From positions 1,038,891 through 1,102,890 of the forward strand of contig NZ_VSSB01000001.1 of assembly GCF_008122505.1 (NCBI RefSeq): 64,000 bases of DNA. The letters are read 5' to 3'. How positions within the stretch are numbered: the stretch's first letter is position 1; each line of letters starts with the position of its first letter. The notes under the pieces are model-generated. The model worked only from the letters and a program-made list of their open reading frames with translations, searched no databases and was not told the DNA's origin. Below, one piece after another: positions 26,981 through 35,497 of the stretch. The DNA is from Agromyces mariniharenae (GTDB lineage: Bacteria > Actinomycetota > Actinomycetes > Actinomycetales > Microbacteriaceae). Made by a program: the position numbers and the translations under genes.

Positions 26981-27006
26981 GGAGGGCGGGAAGCGCCGGC
27001 GAGAAC

Positions 27007-27060
27007 GCATGAGAATCCGCACGACAGGTGTCCACGGGGCCGAAGTGCGGATGCTCATGC
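27007..27060. repeat. 16-bp inverted repeat with one mismatch
   Basis: GCATGAGAATCCGCAC (27007-27022) faces GTGCGGATGCTCATGC (27045-27060) across 22 bases that hold a smaller GACA-GG-TGTC dyad. It lies 27 bases after the aminotransferase stop and 80 before the amine oxidase start. It may be a terminator or an operator. Confidence 0.55.
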
Positions 27061-27126
27061 ATTTCGGGATCGACCAGCGCGGGCGGGTGCTCCGCGCCCT
27101 CCGCAACCCGCGGGGAACCCGTCGAC

Positions 27127-27132
27127 TAGCCT
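27127..27132 (+). promoter_or_regulatory. -10 box of leaderless amine oxidase promoter
   Basis: TAGCCT, seven bases before the ATG at 27140; no ribosome-binding site. Confidence 0.4.
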
Positions 27133-27139
27133 GAATCCC

Positions 27140-28684
27140 ATGGAGTCTCGGGCGGGGTCCGGCGGCATGGCCCGGCGTACCTTCCTCGCCGCGTCGCTCT
27201 CGGGGATCGCCGCCGTCGCACTCTCGAGCTGCACCTGGGGACAGCCGAACCCGACCGGCACGCCCACCGCGAGCCCGACCCCGTCGCCCACCCCGACGCC
27301 GACGCCCGCGGTGCCCGACGGCGTCCCGCTGCCGACGGCGATGCGGCGCTCGAGCTGGAGCTCCGACCCGTTCGCGCGCGGCGCGTTCTCGTTCGACGGC
27401 GTCGGCACGACCCCCGAGCTCCGGTCGTCGCTCGCCGAACCCGTCGAGGACCGGCTCTGGATCGCCGGCGAGGCCTGCTCCCCCGATGCGCCGGGCACCA
27501 TCACCGGCGCGCGCGACTCGGGGCTCGCCGCAGCCGAGCAGCTCGCCCGCACCGCCGAGCCCGGCGAGCGCATCGCCGTGATCGGCGCGGGCATGGCCGG
27601 GCTCACGGCGGCCGTGCACCTCGTCGAGGAGGGCTTCGAGGTCGTCGTCGTCGAGGCGCGCGACCGCGCGGGCGGGCGCGTGTGGTCGGTGAACGCCGAC
27701 GGCTTCGACCGGCCGGTCGAGCTCGGCCCAGTGCTGGTGCCCGACGAGGAGCCGCTCGCGGAGGCGCTCGGCGCGGCATCCGTCGACACCCTGGCGTTCG
27801 ACGGGGTGGTCGAGGCCCGCACCGCCGACGGCACCGTCGTGGCGATCCCACCGACGGGCGACGAGGCGGTCGCCACCGCGCGCGCCTGGGCCGAGGCCGC
27901 GCCCCGCGACGTCTCGCTCGCGGACGCGCTCGTGCAGTCGGGCGTCGTCCCGCTCTCGCAGGACCCCGGCCCCGACGGCGTGAGCCCGGCGTCGTGGCTC
28001 GCGCACACCATCTCGAGCGGGGTGCAGCCCGCGACGGGCGCGCCGTCGAACCGCGTCTCGGCACGGACGGCGCCGAGCACCGCGTTCCCGCCCGGCTCGC
28101 GCCTCGTGACCGGACGCCTCTCCGACCTGCTCGACGGACTCGCCGACCAGGTCGACATCGCCGTCTCGAGCGTCGTGACGCGCATCGCCTACAACGACAC
28201 CCGGGTGAGCCTCCGGCTCGACTCGGGCGAGTCGCTCACCGTCGACCGGGCGATCGTGACGGTGCCGCTCGGGGTACTGAAGTCCGACACCCTCCGCTTC
28301 TCGCCAGCGCTCCCGTACGCGCACCAGCGCGCGATCGCCGTGCTCGAGACGGGCGCGATCGACATGGTGTGGCTGCGGTTCGACGAGGCGTTCTGGCGCG
28401 TCGGCGCCGGAGCCGAGGGCGGCGACGGTGGCGACGGCGGGGCGGATGCCTCGGGCGACGCGGCATCCGTCGAGCCCGCGGCATCCGTGCCCGACGTGCT
28501 CACGCTCGTGGGGACGCCCTCGCCCGTCGCCGCCTGGCTCGACGTCGGACGGGAGACGGGCGAGCCCATCCTCGTGGGCGTCATCGCAGCGGGGCAGGCA
28601 CCTCGACTGGAAGCGCTCGACGATCGGGAGTTCCTCGAGGTGATCCTCGCCGGGCTCGCGCCCTACGCCACAGCGCCCGGTTGA
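27140..28684 (+). CDS. Tat-exported flavin amine oxidase with circularly permuted domain order
   Basis: 514 residues. The N-terminus MARRTFLAASLSGIAAVALSSC (from residue 10) is a Tat signal (RRTFLA) ending in a lipobox Cys, followed by a Thr/Pro linker. Then comes SDPFARGAFSFDGVG and RLWIAGEACSPDAPGTITGA (about residues 73-125), which in monoamine oxidases are the extreme C-terminal flavin-binding block. Only after it follows the Rossmann start AVIGAGMAGLTAAVHLVEEG with VVVEARDRAGGRVW (about 137-180), the substrate domain, and an end at VILAGLAPYATAPG. So the usual last segment stands first. It should bind FAD and oxidise an amine outside the membrane. Its 3' end overlaps the convergent membrane-protein gene by 104 bases. 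Confidence 0.8.
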   Translation: MESRAGSGGMARRTFLAASLSGIAAVALSSCTWGQPNPTGTPTASPTPSPTPTPTPAVPDGVPLPTAMRRSSWSSDPFARGAFSFDGVGTTPELRSSLAEPVEDRLWIAGEACSPDAPGTITGARDSGLAAAEQLARTAEPGERIAVIGAGMAGLTAAVHLVEEGFEVVVVEARDRAGGRVWSVNADGFDRPVELGPVLVPDEEPLAEALGAASVDTLAFDGVVEARTADGTVVAIPPTGDEAVATARAWAEAAPRDVSLADALVQSGVVPLSQDPGPDGVSPASWLAHTISSGVQPATGAPSNRVSARTAPSTAFPPGSRLVTGRLSDLLDGLADQVDIAVSSVVTRIAYNDTRVSLRLDSGESLTVDRAIVTVPLGVLKSDTLRFSPALPYAHQRAIAVLETGAIDMVWLRFDEAFWRVGAGAEGGDGGDGGADASGDAASVEPAASVPDVLTLVGTPSPVAAWLDVGRETGEPILVGVIAAGQAPRLEALDDREFLEVILAGLAPYATAPG

Positions 28685-29375
28685 CGGCGACGAGCACGGC
28701 CGTGACCGCGACGAAGATCGCGAGCACGAGCGCGCAGTACAGCGCGACGCCCAGCGCACCGCCGACCTGCGCCTCGTCGAGGAAGAAGTACGGGTACCAG
28801 CCCACGTCGGCGCCGCGCCAGAGCGTGTACGGCAGCCAGAGCGACGGGAAGACCAGCACCCAGCCGACCGTCGACCACGGCACGGGCGGGTTCACGGCCA
28901 TGATGCTGTCGGTGGTCCACGCGATCACGGCGAGCGCCGGGACGACCCAGTGCAGCAGCGTGTCCGACCATGGCACGTCGACGCGGTAGTCGCGCGTCGA
29001 CGCCTGGCTCACGATGAGGGCGAACACGATGCCCGAGACGAGCAGGTAGGCGGTCACCATGGTGCGCAGGATGCCGAGCCACGGCGGGTCGTTGGGCGCG
29101 AGCAGGGCGTAGCCGGCGGCGATGCCGAGCGTCGCGACGGCGAGCATCGCCGACTGGATCGTGAAGTAGCTGAAGAAGTTCGCGGTGGCGAAGAAGCGGA
29201 ATCCGAGCACGTACTCGTAGTTGCCGATGAGCGCGACGACCTCGATCACGGCGATGAGCACGCGGAAGATCCCGAGTGCGCGCCGCTCGCGCATGCCCGG
29301 CATGCGGGCGTCGGGAGCCGTCTCCGCGCGGGCCCGCGCACCCGGAGCGGTGACTCCGGGGGTGCGGGCGGCCAT
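28581..29375 (-). CDS. Pr6Pr/FAR-17a-like membrane protein
   Basis: 264 residues with a polar N-terminus (about 28 residues), then six to seven membrane helices: LGIFRVLIAVIEVVALIGNY, FFSYFTIQSAMLAVATLGIA, MVTAYLLVSGIVFALIVSQA and LLHWVVPALAVIAWTTDSIM. The FFSYFTIQS segment and the LLHWVVP block are hallmarks of the actinobacterial Pr6Pr family, related to the androgen-induced FAR-17a/AIG1 hydrolases; the conserved Thr and His are present. Function in bacteria is unknown, possibly lipid ester hydrolysis. The start lies six bases from a TAGCGT box. The basic C-terminal tail is encoded opposite the amine oxidase 3' end. Confidence 0.85.
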   Translation of the reverse strand: MAARTPGVTAPGARARAETAPDARMPGMRERRALGIFRVLIAVIEVVALIGNYEYVLGFRFFATANFFSYFTIQSAMLAVATLGIAAGYALLAPNDPPWLGILRTMVTAYLLVSGIVFALIVSQASTRDYRVDVPWSDTLLHWVVPALAVIAWTTDSIMAVNPPVPWSTVGWVLVFPSLWLPYTLWRGADVGWYPYFFLDEAQVGGALGVALYCALVLAIFVAVTAVLVAVNRALWRRARARRGSPRGTPDRRALPVEVPAPLR

Positions 29376-29381
29376 GCGTCA

Positions 29382-29387
29382 ACGCTA
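29382..29387 (-). promoter_or_regulatory. -10 box of leaderless Pr6Pr promoter
   Basis: TAGCGT on the minus strand, six bases before the ATG at 29375. Confidence 0.45.
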
Positions 29388-29405
29388 CGCCCAGCGACTC
29401 CGACG

Positions 29406-30281
29406 TCAGTCGAACGGGCGCAGGATGCGGTCGAGGAACCGGCGCGTGCGCTCCTCGCGCGGCGCGGTGAACAGCCGCGACGGTGGACCCTGCTCGACGA
29501 CGACCCCGCCGTCGAGGAACAGCACCTCGTCGGCCACCTGGCGCGCGAACCCGAGCTCGTGGGTCACGATGACCATCGTCCAGCCCTCCTCGGCGAGCTC
29601 CTTGATGACGGCGAGCACCTCGCCGACCAGCTCGGGGTCGAGCGCGCTCGTCGGCTCGTCGAAGAGCAGGAGCATGGGCTTCAGCGCGAGGGCGCGCACG
29701 ATCCCGACGCGCTGCTGCTGCCCGCCCGAGAGCTCGAACGGGTAGGCGTCCCGTTTCTCGGCGAGCCCCACGCGGGCGAGGAGCGCCTCGGCTTCGGCGA
29801 TCGCCTTCGCCTTCGGCACGCGCTGCACCTGCGTCGGCCCCTCGATGACGTTCTGCAGCACCGTCATGTGCGGGAAGAGGTTGTGGTGCTGGAACACCAT
29901 CGCCGATCGGTCGCGCAGCGCGAACCGGTCGGCCTTCGGCACGGGCGCGCCGAACGTGATCGACGGACCCCCGTCGACCGCGATGGTGCCCGCGTCGGGC
30001 GTCTCGAGTCCGTTGAGCGAGCGCAGCACGGTCGTCTTCCCCGAGCCGCTCGGTCCGATGAGGGCGATGACCTCGCCGCGGCGCACCTCGAGGTCGACGC
30101 CGCGCAGCACCTCGTTCTGACCGAACGACTTGCGGATGCCCCGCGCGGTGAGCGCCATCGTGTGGTCGGCGGGCGTCTCGGGCGCGAGGGCGTCGCCGCC
30201 CGCGGAACCGCCCGCGGAACCGCCCGTGGGCACCCGCTCCTCGCCGTTGCCGTCGCGACCCGCAGGATCAGTGTGCGACAT
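29406..30281 (-). CDS. Polar amino-acid ABC transporter, ATP-binding protein
   Basis: 291 residues; a roughly 40-residue Gly/Ala-rich N-terminal tail precedes the ATPase proper ([18 protein letters not shown]). Walker A is GPSGSGKTT, the signature [19 protein letters not shown], Walker [16 protein letters not shown], and the H-loop [17 protein letters not shown]. The spacing is that of the GlnQ/HisP family. The ATG overlaps the permease gene by 14 bases. It energises uptake by the permease and binding protein encoded just upstream on the same strand. The true start may instead be the internal ATG before ALTARG. Confidence 0.93.
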   Translation of the reverse strand: MSHTDPAGRDGNGEERVPTGGSAGGSAGGDALAPETPADHTMALTARGIRKSFGQNEVLRGVDLEVRRGEVIALIGPSGSGKTTVLRSLNGLETPDAGTIAVDGGPSITFGAPVPKADRFALRDRSAMVFQHHNLFPHMTVLQNVIEGPTQVQRVPKAKAIAEAEALLARVGLAEKRDAYPFELSGGQQQRVGIVRALALKPMLLLFDEPTSALDPELVGEVLAVIKELAEEGWTMVIVTHELGFARQVADEVLFLDGGVVVEQGPPSRLFTAPREERTRRFLDRILRPFD

Positions 30282-30933
30282 GGCGGTCGAGCCTCCTCTC
30301 GAGGGCATTCTGCCCCGACGACAGCGCGAGGCAGAACAGCCAGTAGATGAGCGCGGCCTCGAGGTAGAGCAGCATGAACTGCTGGCTGAACGCCGCGATC
30401 TGCTGCGCCACCCGGAACAGCTCGGTCACGAGGATGAGCGAGGCGAGCGACGTGTCCTTCACGAGCGAGATGAACGTGTTCGACAGCGGCGGCACCGAGA
30501 CACGCGCCGCCTGCGGCAGGATGATGCGCCGCAGGGTCTTCGCGTGCGACATCCCGATCGTGTAGCCCGCCTCCCACTGGCCCTTCGGCACCGAGAGGAT
30601 GGCGGCCCGGATGACCTCGGCCGCGTACCCGCCGACGTTCAGCGAGAACGCCGCGATCGCGCTCGGCCACGGGTCGATCACCACGCCGATGGCCGGCAGC
30701 CCGTAGAAGATCACGAACAGCTGCACGAGCAGCGGCGTGCCGCGGATGACCGACACGTAGAACCGGGCGATGCCCGAGACCACGCGGTTCCTGGACAGCC
30801 GCATGAGCGCGACGCCGAGCGCGAGCACGAGCCCGATCGCGAAGGAGATGAGTGCGAGCGGGATCGTCCCTGTGATGCCGCCCCAGACGATGGGCCAGAA
30901 CGACTCCAGGAAGAGCTGCAGGTCCTCGTTCAC
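30268..30933 (-). CDS. Polar amino-acid ABC transporter, permease
   Basis: 221 residues with five membrane helices (family HisMQ/GlnP). The typical [17 protein letters not shown] follows the third helix, and the ATPase-docking loop is [21 protein letters not shown]. Only one permease gene is present, so the transporter is presumably a homodimer in the membrane. It is second in a binding protein-permease-ATPase operon. Confidence 0.93.
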   Translation of the reverse strand: MNEDLQLFLESFWPIVWGGITGTIPLALISFAIGLVLALGVALMRLSRNRVVSGIARFYVSVIRGTPLLVQLFVIFYGLPAIGVVIDPWPSAIAAFSLNVGGYAAEVIRAAILSVPKGQWEAGYTIGMSHAKTLRRIILPQAARVSVPPLSNTFISLVKDTSLASLILVTELFRVAQQIAAFSQQFMLLYLEAALIYWLFCLALSSGQNALERRLDRHVAH

Positions 30934-30992
30934 GGGGAGCCTCCCTCCGGCGGCATCCGCCGCGCCGCCACCCTACCCGGTGACGGGCTCAC

Positions 30993-31814
30993 CTACTCGG
31001 AGACGTCGGCGCCGAAGTACTTCTCGCCGAGCTCGGCGAGCACGCCCTCCTCGCGCAGCTCCGCGAGCGCGCCGTTCACGGCGTCGACGAGGGCCTGCTT
31101 GTCCTTCGTGAACGTGAGCGCGCTGAGCGACGGGTCGTCGGTCTCCGCGGCGACCTCGATCGCGGCGTCGGGCGTCGTGTTCACGTAGTCGAGGAAGGTG
31201 AGCTTGTCGTTGATCGTCGCGTCGACCCGGCCCTGCTGGAGGAGCGAGACGGCCTGCGCCCAGCCCTCGACGGCCTCGACGTTCGCGCCCGACTCCTGGG
31301 CGAGCTGGTACCAGTTGCTCGTGAGCGACTGCGCGGTGGTCTTGCCGGCGAGGTCGTCGAAGCTCGAGATCGACGAGTCGCCCTCGTTCACGACGATGAC
31401 GCCGGGCGAGACGGTGTACGGCTCGCTGAAGAGGTACTGCTCCTCGCGCTCGGGGTTGATCGAGACCTGGTTCGCGATCACGTCGAAGCGGCCCGCGTCG
31501 AGGCCCGCGAAGATCGCGTCCCACTGCGTCTCCTGGAACTCGACCTCGAGGCCGAGCTTCTCGGCGACGGCCTCGGCCAGCTCGACGTCGTAGCCGACAA
31601 GGTCGCCGGAGCCGTCCTCGTGGAAGCTGAACGGGCGGTACGTGCCCTCCGTCGCGACGGTGAGCGTGCCCGCCGTGAGCAGGCCGTACTCGTCGCCGCC
31701 CTCCGCGCTGTCGCTCGCCGCGGGCGCGCCGCTCGAGCAGGCGGCGAGGGCGACGAGTGCGGCGGATGCTGCGGCGAGGCCGAGCAGGGTGCGGGCGCGA
31801 CGGGCGGGGGTCAT
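30993..31814 (-). CDS. Polar amino-acid ABC transporter, substrate-binding lipoprotein
   Basis: 273 residues. The signal peptide ends in the lipobox LAAC (Cys about residue 26). The mature domain is the SBP_bac_3 fold: LTVATEGTYRPFSFHEDGSGDLVGYDVELAEAVAEKLG, then WDAIFAGLDAGRFDVIANQVSINPE and the closing INDKLTFLDYVNTT. The Arg-free ENPE-like stretch and FSFHED resemble cystine/polar amino-acid binders (FliY/TcyA), so cystine is one guess. It heads the ABC operon, with AAGGAG before the ATG at 31814. Confidence 0.93.
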   Translation of the reverse strand: MTPARRARTLLGLAAASAALVALAACSSGAPAASDSAEGGDEYGLLTAGTLTVATEGTYRPFSFHEDGSGDLVGYDVELAEAVAEKLGLEVEFQETQWDAIFAGLDAGRFDVIANQVSINPEREEQYLFSEPYTVSPGVIVVNEGDSSISSFDDLAGKTTAQSLTSNWYQLAQESGANVEAVEGWAQAVSLLQQGRVDATINDKLTFLDYVNTTPDAAIEVAAETDDPSLSALTFTKDKQALVDAVNGALAELREEGVLAELGEKYFGADVSE

Positions 31815-31842
31815 GTGGTGCTCCTTCGTGGGGAATGTCGAG

Positions 31843-31871
31843 GCCCGGCGGGCGTTCGTTCGTCGCCGGGC
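31843..31871. repeat. Inverted repeat in the ABC-operon upstream region
   Basis: GCCCGGCG faces CGCCGGGC across 13 bases that include a doubled GTTC. It lies 29 bases upstream of the binding-protein start; role unknown. The rest of 31815-32108 holds no gene. Confidence 0.3.
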
Positions 31872-32039
31872 GGAACCAGTCCAGCACGCGGCGACCGCGA
31901 GGTGAAACCGCATGACTCCGCGTTGCATTCCGGATGCCGCGAGATCGGGACGGATGTCCCGCCGTCGGCGCATGCGCGAGACGGAATACACGCCGCGGGG
32001 CATCCATCGCAACCCCTCGCCGCGGGGGCGCGTCCTCGC

Positions 32040-32073
32040 TACGCTGGCGACGTCGCGGGAGTCCCCTCCCGCG
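32040..32073 (+). promoter_or_regulatory. -10 box and 5' hairpin of the small membrane protein message
   Basis: TACGCT (32040-32045) is followed by the stem CGCGGGAG-tccc-CTCCCGCG (32054-32073), which would sit at the extreme 5' end of the transcript, 36 bases before the start codon. Confidence 0.35.
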
Positions 32074-32108
32074 TCGCGGTGTCCCTCACGCCAACCCGAA
32101 GGAATCCC

Positions 32109-32438
32109 ATGATCGCTCTGTCCTGGCTCCTCATCATCGCCATCATCGGCGGTGCGCTCGCGCTCGTCGACGGCATCCTGCGCCTGCGGGCGCGCGGCGG
32201 CTCGACGATCGTCGGCATCATCGAGATCGTCGTCGCGGGCCTGTTCCTGCTCGCGCTCCTCATCCCCGCCATCCCGTTCGGCGCGATCGTGCTGGGTGTG
32301 GTGACGCTCATCGTGCTGGCCGTTGCGCTGTTCGCCGGCGGACGCACGGGACGCACGATCACGATCATCGCGCTCGTGGCGATCGCGCTGTACCTCATCC
32401 TCGCGAATCGCTGGCTGGTGATCCCCGGGATCAACTGA
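32109..32438 (+). CDS. Small membrane protein
   Basis: 109 residues with four hydrophobic helices separated by very short loops (LLIIAIIGGALALVDGILRL, IIEIVVAGLFLLALLIPAIP, VLGVVTLIVLAVALFAGG and ITIIALVAIALYLILANRW). GAAGGA precedes the ATG at 32109. No catalytic motif or known family is seen. A hairpin follows the gene and faces the convergent small ORF. Confidence 0.65.
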   Translation: MIALSWLLIIAIIGGALALVDGILRLRARGGSTIVGIIEIVVAGLFLLALLIPAIPFGAIVLGVVTLIVLAVALFAGGRTGRTITIIALVAIALYLILANRWLVIPGIN

Positions 32439-32454
32439 CCCACGGGCACGCGTC

Positions 32455-32487
32455 GAGGCGGCCGTCCCCGGCGGGGGCGGTCGCCTC
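32455..32487. terminator. Bidirectional stem-loop between convergent genes
   Basis: GAGGCGGCCGTCCCC pairs with GGGGGCGGTCGCCTC with two imperfect pairs. It lies between the stops at 32438 and 32504 and can serve both. Confidence 0.6.
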
Positions 32488-32503
32488 GCATCATGCGCGC
32501 CGG

Positions 32504-32761
32504 TCAGCCGCGGTCGTAGGCCGCGCTCCAGGCGAGCGCGTCGACGGCGTCGCCGCCGAGCTCGGGGTGCCGCAGCCGGAACTCCGAGGAGGACGCGGCG
32601 TAGTCGGCCTCGAGGGTGCGGGCCGCCTTGGCGAGTGCCGGTCCGGCGACTCCGCCGAACCGTGCGATGACCCGGGCGTCGTCTCGGGCGGGACGGGGCG
32701 TGCTGCCCCAGCCGGTCCACTCCACGACGGCACGGGTGAGACGAGGCTCCATTGCCTTCAT
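32504..32761 (-). CDS. Small hypothetical protein
   Basis: 85 residues starting MKAMEPRLTRAVVEWTGWG, with AAGGAG directly upstream of the ATG at 32761. The protein is mixed helical (AGPALAKAARTLEADYAASS, FRLRHPELGGDAVDALAW) and soluble; no family recognised. Codon usage is normal for the window, and the good ribosome-binding site supports a real gene. Confidence 0.6.
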   Translation of the reverse strand: MKAMEPRLTRAVVEWTGWGSTPRPARDDARVIARFGGVAGPALAKAARTLEADYAASSSEFRLRHPELGGDAVDALAWSAAYDRG

Positions 32762-32798
32762 CGGTGCTCCTTGCTTCGTTGCATCAACGATGTTATGC

Positions 32799-34307
32799 CT
32801 ACTCAGGCGAAGTGTCGCCACGGTGTCCACGTGGTGTCGGCACGCCGTCCTCACGCCGCGGGATCCCGAGCGGGTTCCCGTCGCGCAGCTCCGGCGGCAG
32901 CACCTCAGCGGGCGCGTCCTGGTACGCCACGGGCGTGAGGAACCGGCGGACCGCGGTCGCGCCGACCGAGGTGTGCACCGACGCCGTCGTTGCGGGCCAG
33001 CCCCCGCCGTGGTGCTGCGCCCAGGCGATCGCGACGCCCGTCGGCCAGCCGTTGAACACGAGTCGCCCGGCGACGCGCTCGAGCTTCCCGGCGAGGGCGG
33101 TCACGTCTTCACCCGGTGCGAGGTGGATCGTCGCGGTGAGGCTGCCCTCGAGCGTCGCGAGCGCGCCGTCGAGCTCGTCGTCGTCGCGATAGCGCACGAG
33201 CACGGTGAGCGGCCCGAAGCACTCCTGCAGCCACGCGTCCGCAGCGGCGACGAGCGCGGACGCGTCGGTCGCGACGACGGTGGCCGGGGCGTCCGCACCC
33301 TCGGCCGCGCCGCGCCAGACGAGCTCCGCGCCGTCGAGGCCGGCCAGCCGGGCGGCGCCGTCGGCGAAGGCGGTCGCCATGCCGTCGGTGAGCAGCCGCT
33401 GGGAGCCGACCGTGCCGAGCGCGTCGCAGAGCGCCTCCTCGAAGCCGGTGCCGTCGGGCACGAACACGAGTCCGGGCTTCGTGCAGTACTGGCCGCCGTC
33501 ACGGGTGAACGAGCCGGCGAGCCCGGTCGCGACAGCCTCCACGTCGGCGTCGGCCGCCGCCCGCGTGACCACGACGGGGTTGAGCGACCCCAGCTCCCCG
33601 TAGAACGGGATCGGCGCGGGCCGCGCCGCGGCGAGGTCGAACAGTGCGCGTCCGCCCCGCAGCGAGCCCGTGAAGCCGACCGCGGCGACGAGCGGATGCC
33701 CCACGAGCTCCACGCCCGCGTCGAGTCCCTCGATCACGGAGAGCGCATGGGCGGGTGCGCCCACCTCGGCGAGCGCGACGCGGGCGACCTCGGCCACACG
33801 TCGTGAGAGCAGCGGATGCCCCGGATGCGCCTTCACGACGACGGGGCATCCGGCGGCGAGGGCCGACGCGGTGTCGTTGCCGAGCACCGAGAACGCGAAC
33901 GGGAAGTTCGACGCGGCGAACACCGCGACGGAACCGATGGGCCGCAGCATCCGTCGCAGGTCGGGGCGCGGCGGGATGAGCCGCGCGTCGGGCGGGTCGA
34001 TGGTCGCCTCGAGGTAGGAGCCCTCCTCGATGACGCCGGCGAAGAAGCGCAGCTGGGTGGCCGTGCGCACGACCTCGCCGCCGAGCCGCGCCTCGGAGAG
34101 GTGGGTCTCGCCGTGCGCGAGGCCGACGAGCTCGTCGCGGTGATACTCGATCGCGTCGGCGAGCGCCCGAAGCCACGTCCCGCGTTCGGCGCGTGTCGAG
34201 CGGTCGACGCCGGAGGCCGCGGCGGCGCGCACGACGGCGTCGACCTCGCGCGAGGCATCCGTGGCCTGGGCGGTCGCGTCGGCGGCGACGGTGTGACGGC
34301 CGCTCAT
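32799..34307 (-). CDS. Aldehyde dehydrogenase (NADP+), ketoglutarate-semialdehyde type
   Basis: 502 residues. The aldehyde-dehydrogenase active site shows in FYGELGSLNPVVV (general base Glu) and GGQYCTKPGLVF (catalytic Cys, about residue 285), the GGQYCTKPG form being characteristic of alpha-ketoglutaric-semialdehyde dehydrogenases. The cofactor region reads GSVAVFAASNFPFAFSVLGN with VVVKAHPGHP. It overlaps the acyl-CoA dehydrogenase stop by one base (TGATG), so it is the last gene of an operon CoA-transferase, acyl-CoA dehydrogenase, ALDH. In that company it may act on glutarate semialdehyde rather than ketoglutarate semialdehyde, which is inference. Confidence 0.85.
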   Translation of the reverse strand: MSGRHTVAADATAQATDASREVDAVVRAAAASGVDRSTRAERGTWLRALADAIEYHRDELVGLAHGETHLSEARLGGEVVRTATQLRFFAGVIEEGSYLEATIDPPDARLIPPRPDLRRMLRPIGSVAVFAASNFPFAFSVLGNDTASALAAGCPVVVKAHPGHPLLSRRVAEVARVALAEVGAPAHALSVIEGLDAGVELVGHPLVAAVGFTGSLRGGRALFDLAAARPAPIPFYGELGSLNPVVVTRAAADADVEAVATGLAGSFTRDGGQYCTKPGLVFVPDGTGFEEALCDALGTVGSQRLLTDGMATAFADGAARLAGLDGAELVWRGAAEGADAPATVVATDASALVAAADAWLQECFGPLTVLVRYRDDDELDGALATLEGSLTATIHLAPGEDVTALAGKLERVAGRLVFNGWPTGVAIAWAQHHGGGWPATTASVHTSVGATAVRRFLTPVAYQDAPAEVLPPELRDGNPLGIPRREDGVPTPRGHRGDTSPE

Positions 34308-35497
34308 CAGAACGCGTTCAGCCCCGTGAGGGCGCGGCCGAGGATGAGCTGGTGGATCTCGTCGGTGCCCTCGTAGGTGCGCACCGACTCGAGGTTGGCC
34401 GCGTGCCGCATGACCGGGTAGGCGTCGGTGATGCCGTCGCCGCCCAGGATCGTGCGGGCCTGGTGCGCGATCTCGAGCGCCTCGCGCACGCTGTTGAGCT
34501 TGCCGACCGAGATCTGCGCGGGCGTGAGGCGGCCCTGCTCCTTGAGCCGCCCGAGGTGGAGGGCGAGCAGGATGCCCTTCTCGAGCTCGAGCAGCATGTC
34601 GGCGAGCTTCGCCTGCGTGAGCTGGTTCGCGCCGATCGGCTTGCCGAACACCTCGCGCTCGCGCGAGCGCCCGAGCGCGGCCTCGAAGCACGACCGCGCG
34701 GCTCCCATGGCGCCCCAGACGATGCCGTACCGGGCCTCGTTGAGGCAGCCGAAGGGCCCCGAGAGTCCGGATGCCCCGGGCAGGATCGCATCGGCCGGCA
34801 CGCGCACCCCGTCGAGCTCGACGTCGCACTGCACCGACGCGCGCATCGAGAGCTTGCCCTCGATCGGCGTCGCGGTGAACCCGGCCGTCGTGGTCGGCAC
34901 GAGGAAGCCGCGCACGGCGGCGCCGCCCTCGCCGAAGGCAGGTTCCTCGACCCGCACCCACACCACGGCGACGTCCGCGATCGACGCGAGCCCGATCCAG
35001 CGCTTGGCGCCGTCGAGCACCCACTCGTCGCCGTCGCGGCGCGCGACCGTGGTCATCGCGGCGGGGTCGGAGCCGCCCTGCGGCTCGGTGAGGGCGAAGC
35101 ATCCGATGAGCTCGCCCTTCGCCATGCCCGGCAGCCACCGCTGCTTCTGCTCCTCGGAGCCGTAGCGGCGGATCGCGCTCATCGCGAGCGAACCCTGCAC
35201 CGAGACGAACGTGCGCCAGCCCGAGTCGGCCGCCTCGAGCTCGAGGCAGACGAGGCCGTAGCTCACCGCGCCGGCGCCCGCGCAGCCGTAGCCCTCGAGG
35301 TGCATGCCGAGGAAGCCCTGCTCGCCGAGCTCGCGCACGAGCTCGCGGCGGAAGTGCCGCTGCTCGAAGTCCTCCTCGATGATCGGGAGGATCCGCTCCT
35401 GCGCGAACGCGCGAGCGCGCTGCTGCCAGTCGCGCTCCTCGTCGGTGAGCAGTCCGTCGAGGTCGAACACCTCGTCGAGGCGTGGGGCCGTGGTCAT
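34307..35497 (-). CDS. gcdH: Acyl-CoA dehydrogenase, glutaryl-CoA dehydrogenase-like
   Basis: 396 residues. Flavin- and substrate-binding motifs: CFALTEPQGGSDPAAM (about 135-150), WIGLASIADVAVVWVRVEE, and the C-terminal TYEGTDEIHQLILGRALTG with the catalytic Glu in YEGT. The R-rich NEARYGIVWGAMGAA and YEGTxxIHxLILGRxxTG match glutaryl-CoA dehydrogenase, which oxidatively decarboxylates glutaryl-CoA to crotonyl-CoA. A CoA-transferase precedes it with an ATGA overlap and a semialdehyde dehydrogenase follows it, making glutarate (from lysine or 5-aminovalerate) a sensible substrate. Another acyl-CoA is possible. Confidence 0.87.
   Translation of the reverse strand: MTTAPRLDEVFDLDGLLTDEERDWQQRARAFAQERILPIIEEDFEQRHFRRELVRELGEQGFLGMHLEGYGCAGAGAVSYGLVCLELEAADSGWRTFVSVQGSLAMSAIRRYGSEEQKQRWLPGMAKGELIGCFALTEPQGGSDPAAMTTVARRDGDEWVLDGAKRWIGLASIADVAVVWVRVEEPAFGEGGAAVRGFLVPTTTAGFTATPIEGKLSMRASVQCDVELDGVRVPADAILPGASGLSGPFGCLNEARYGIVWGAMGAARSCFEAALGRSREREVFGKPIGANQLTQAKLADMLLELEKGILLALHLGRLKEQGRLTPAQISVGKLNSVREALEIAHQARTILGGDGITDAYPVMRHAANLESVRTYEGTDEIHQLILGRALTGLNAF

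Noticed and set aside
31815..32108. Riboswitch upstream of the ABC binding protein or the small membrane protein
   Set aside because: Only simple hairpins are visible; no known aptamer core could be recognised.
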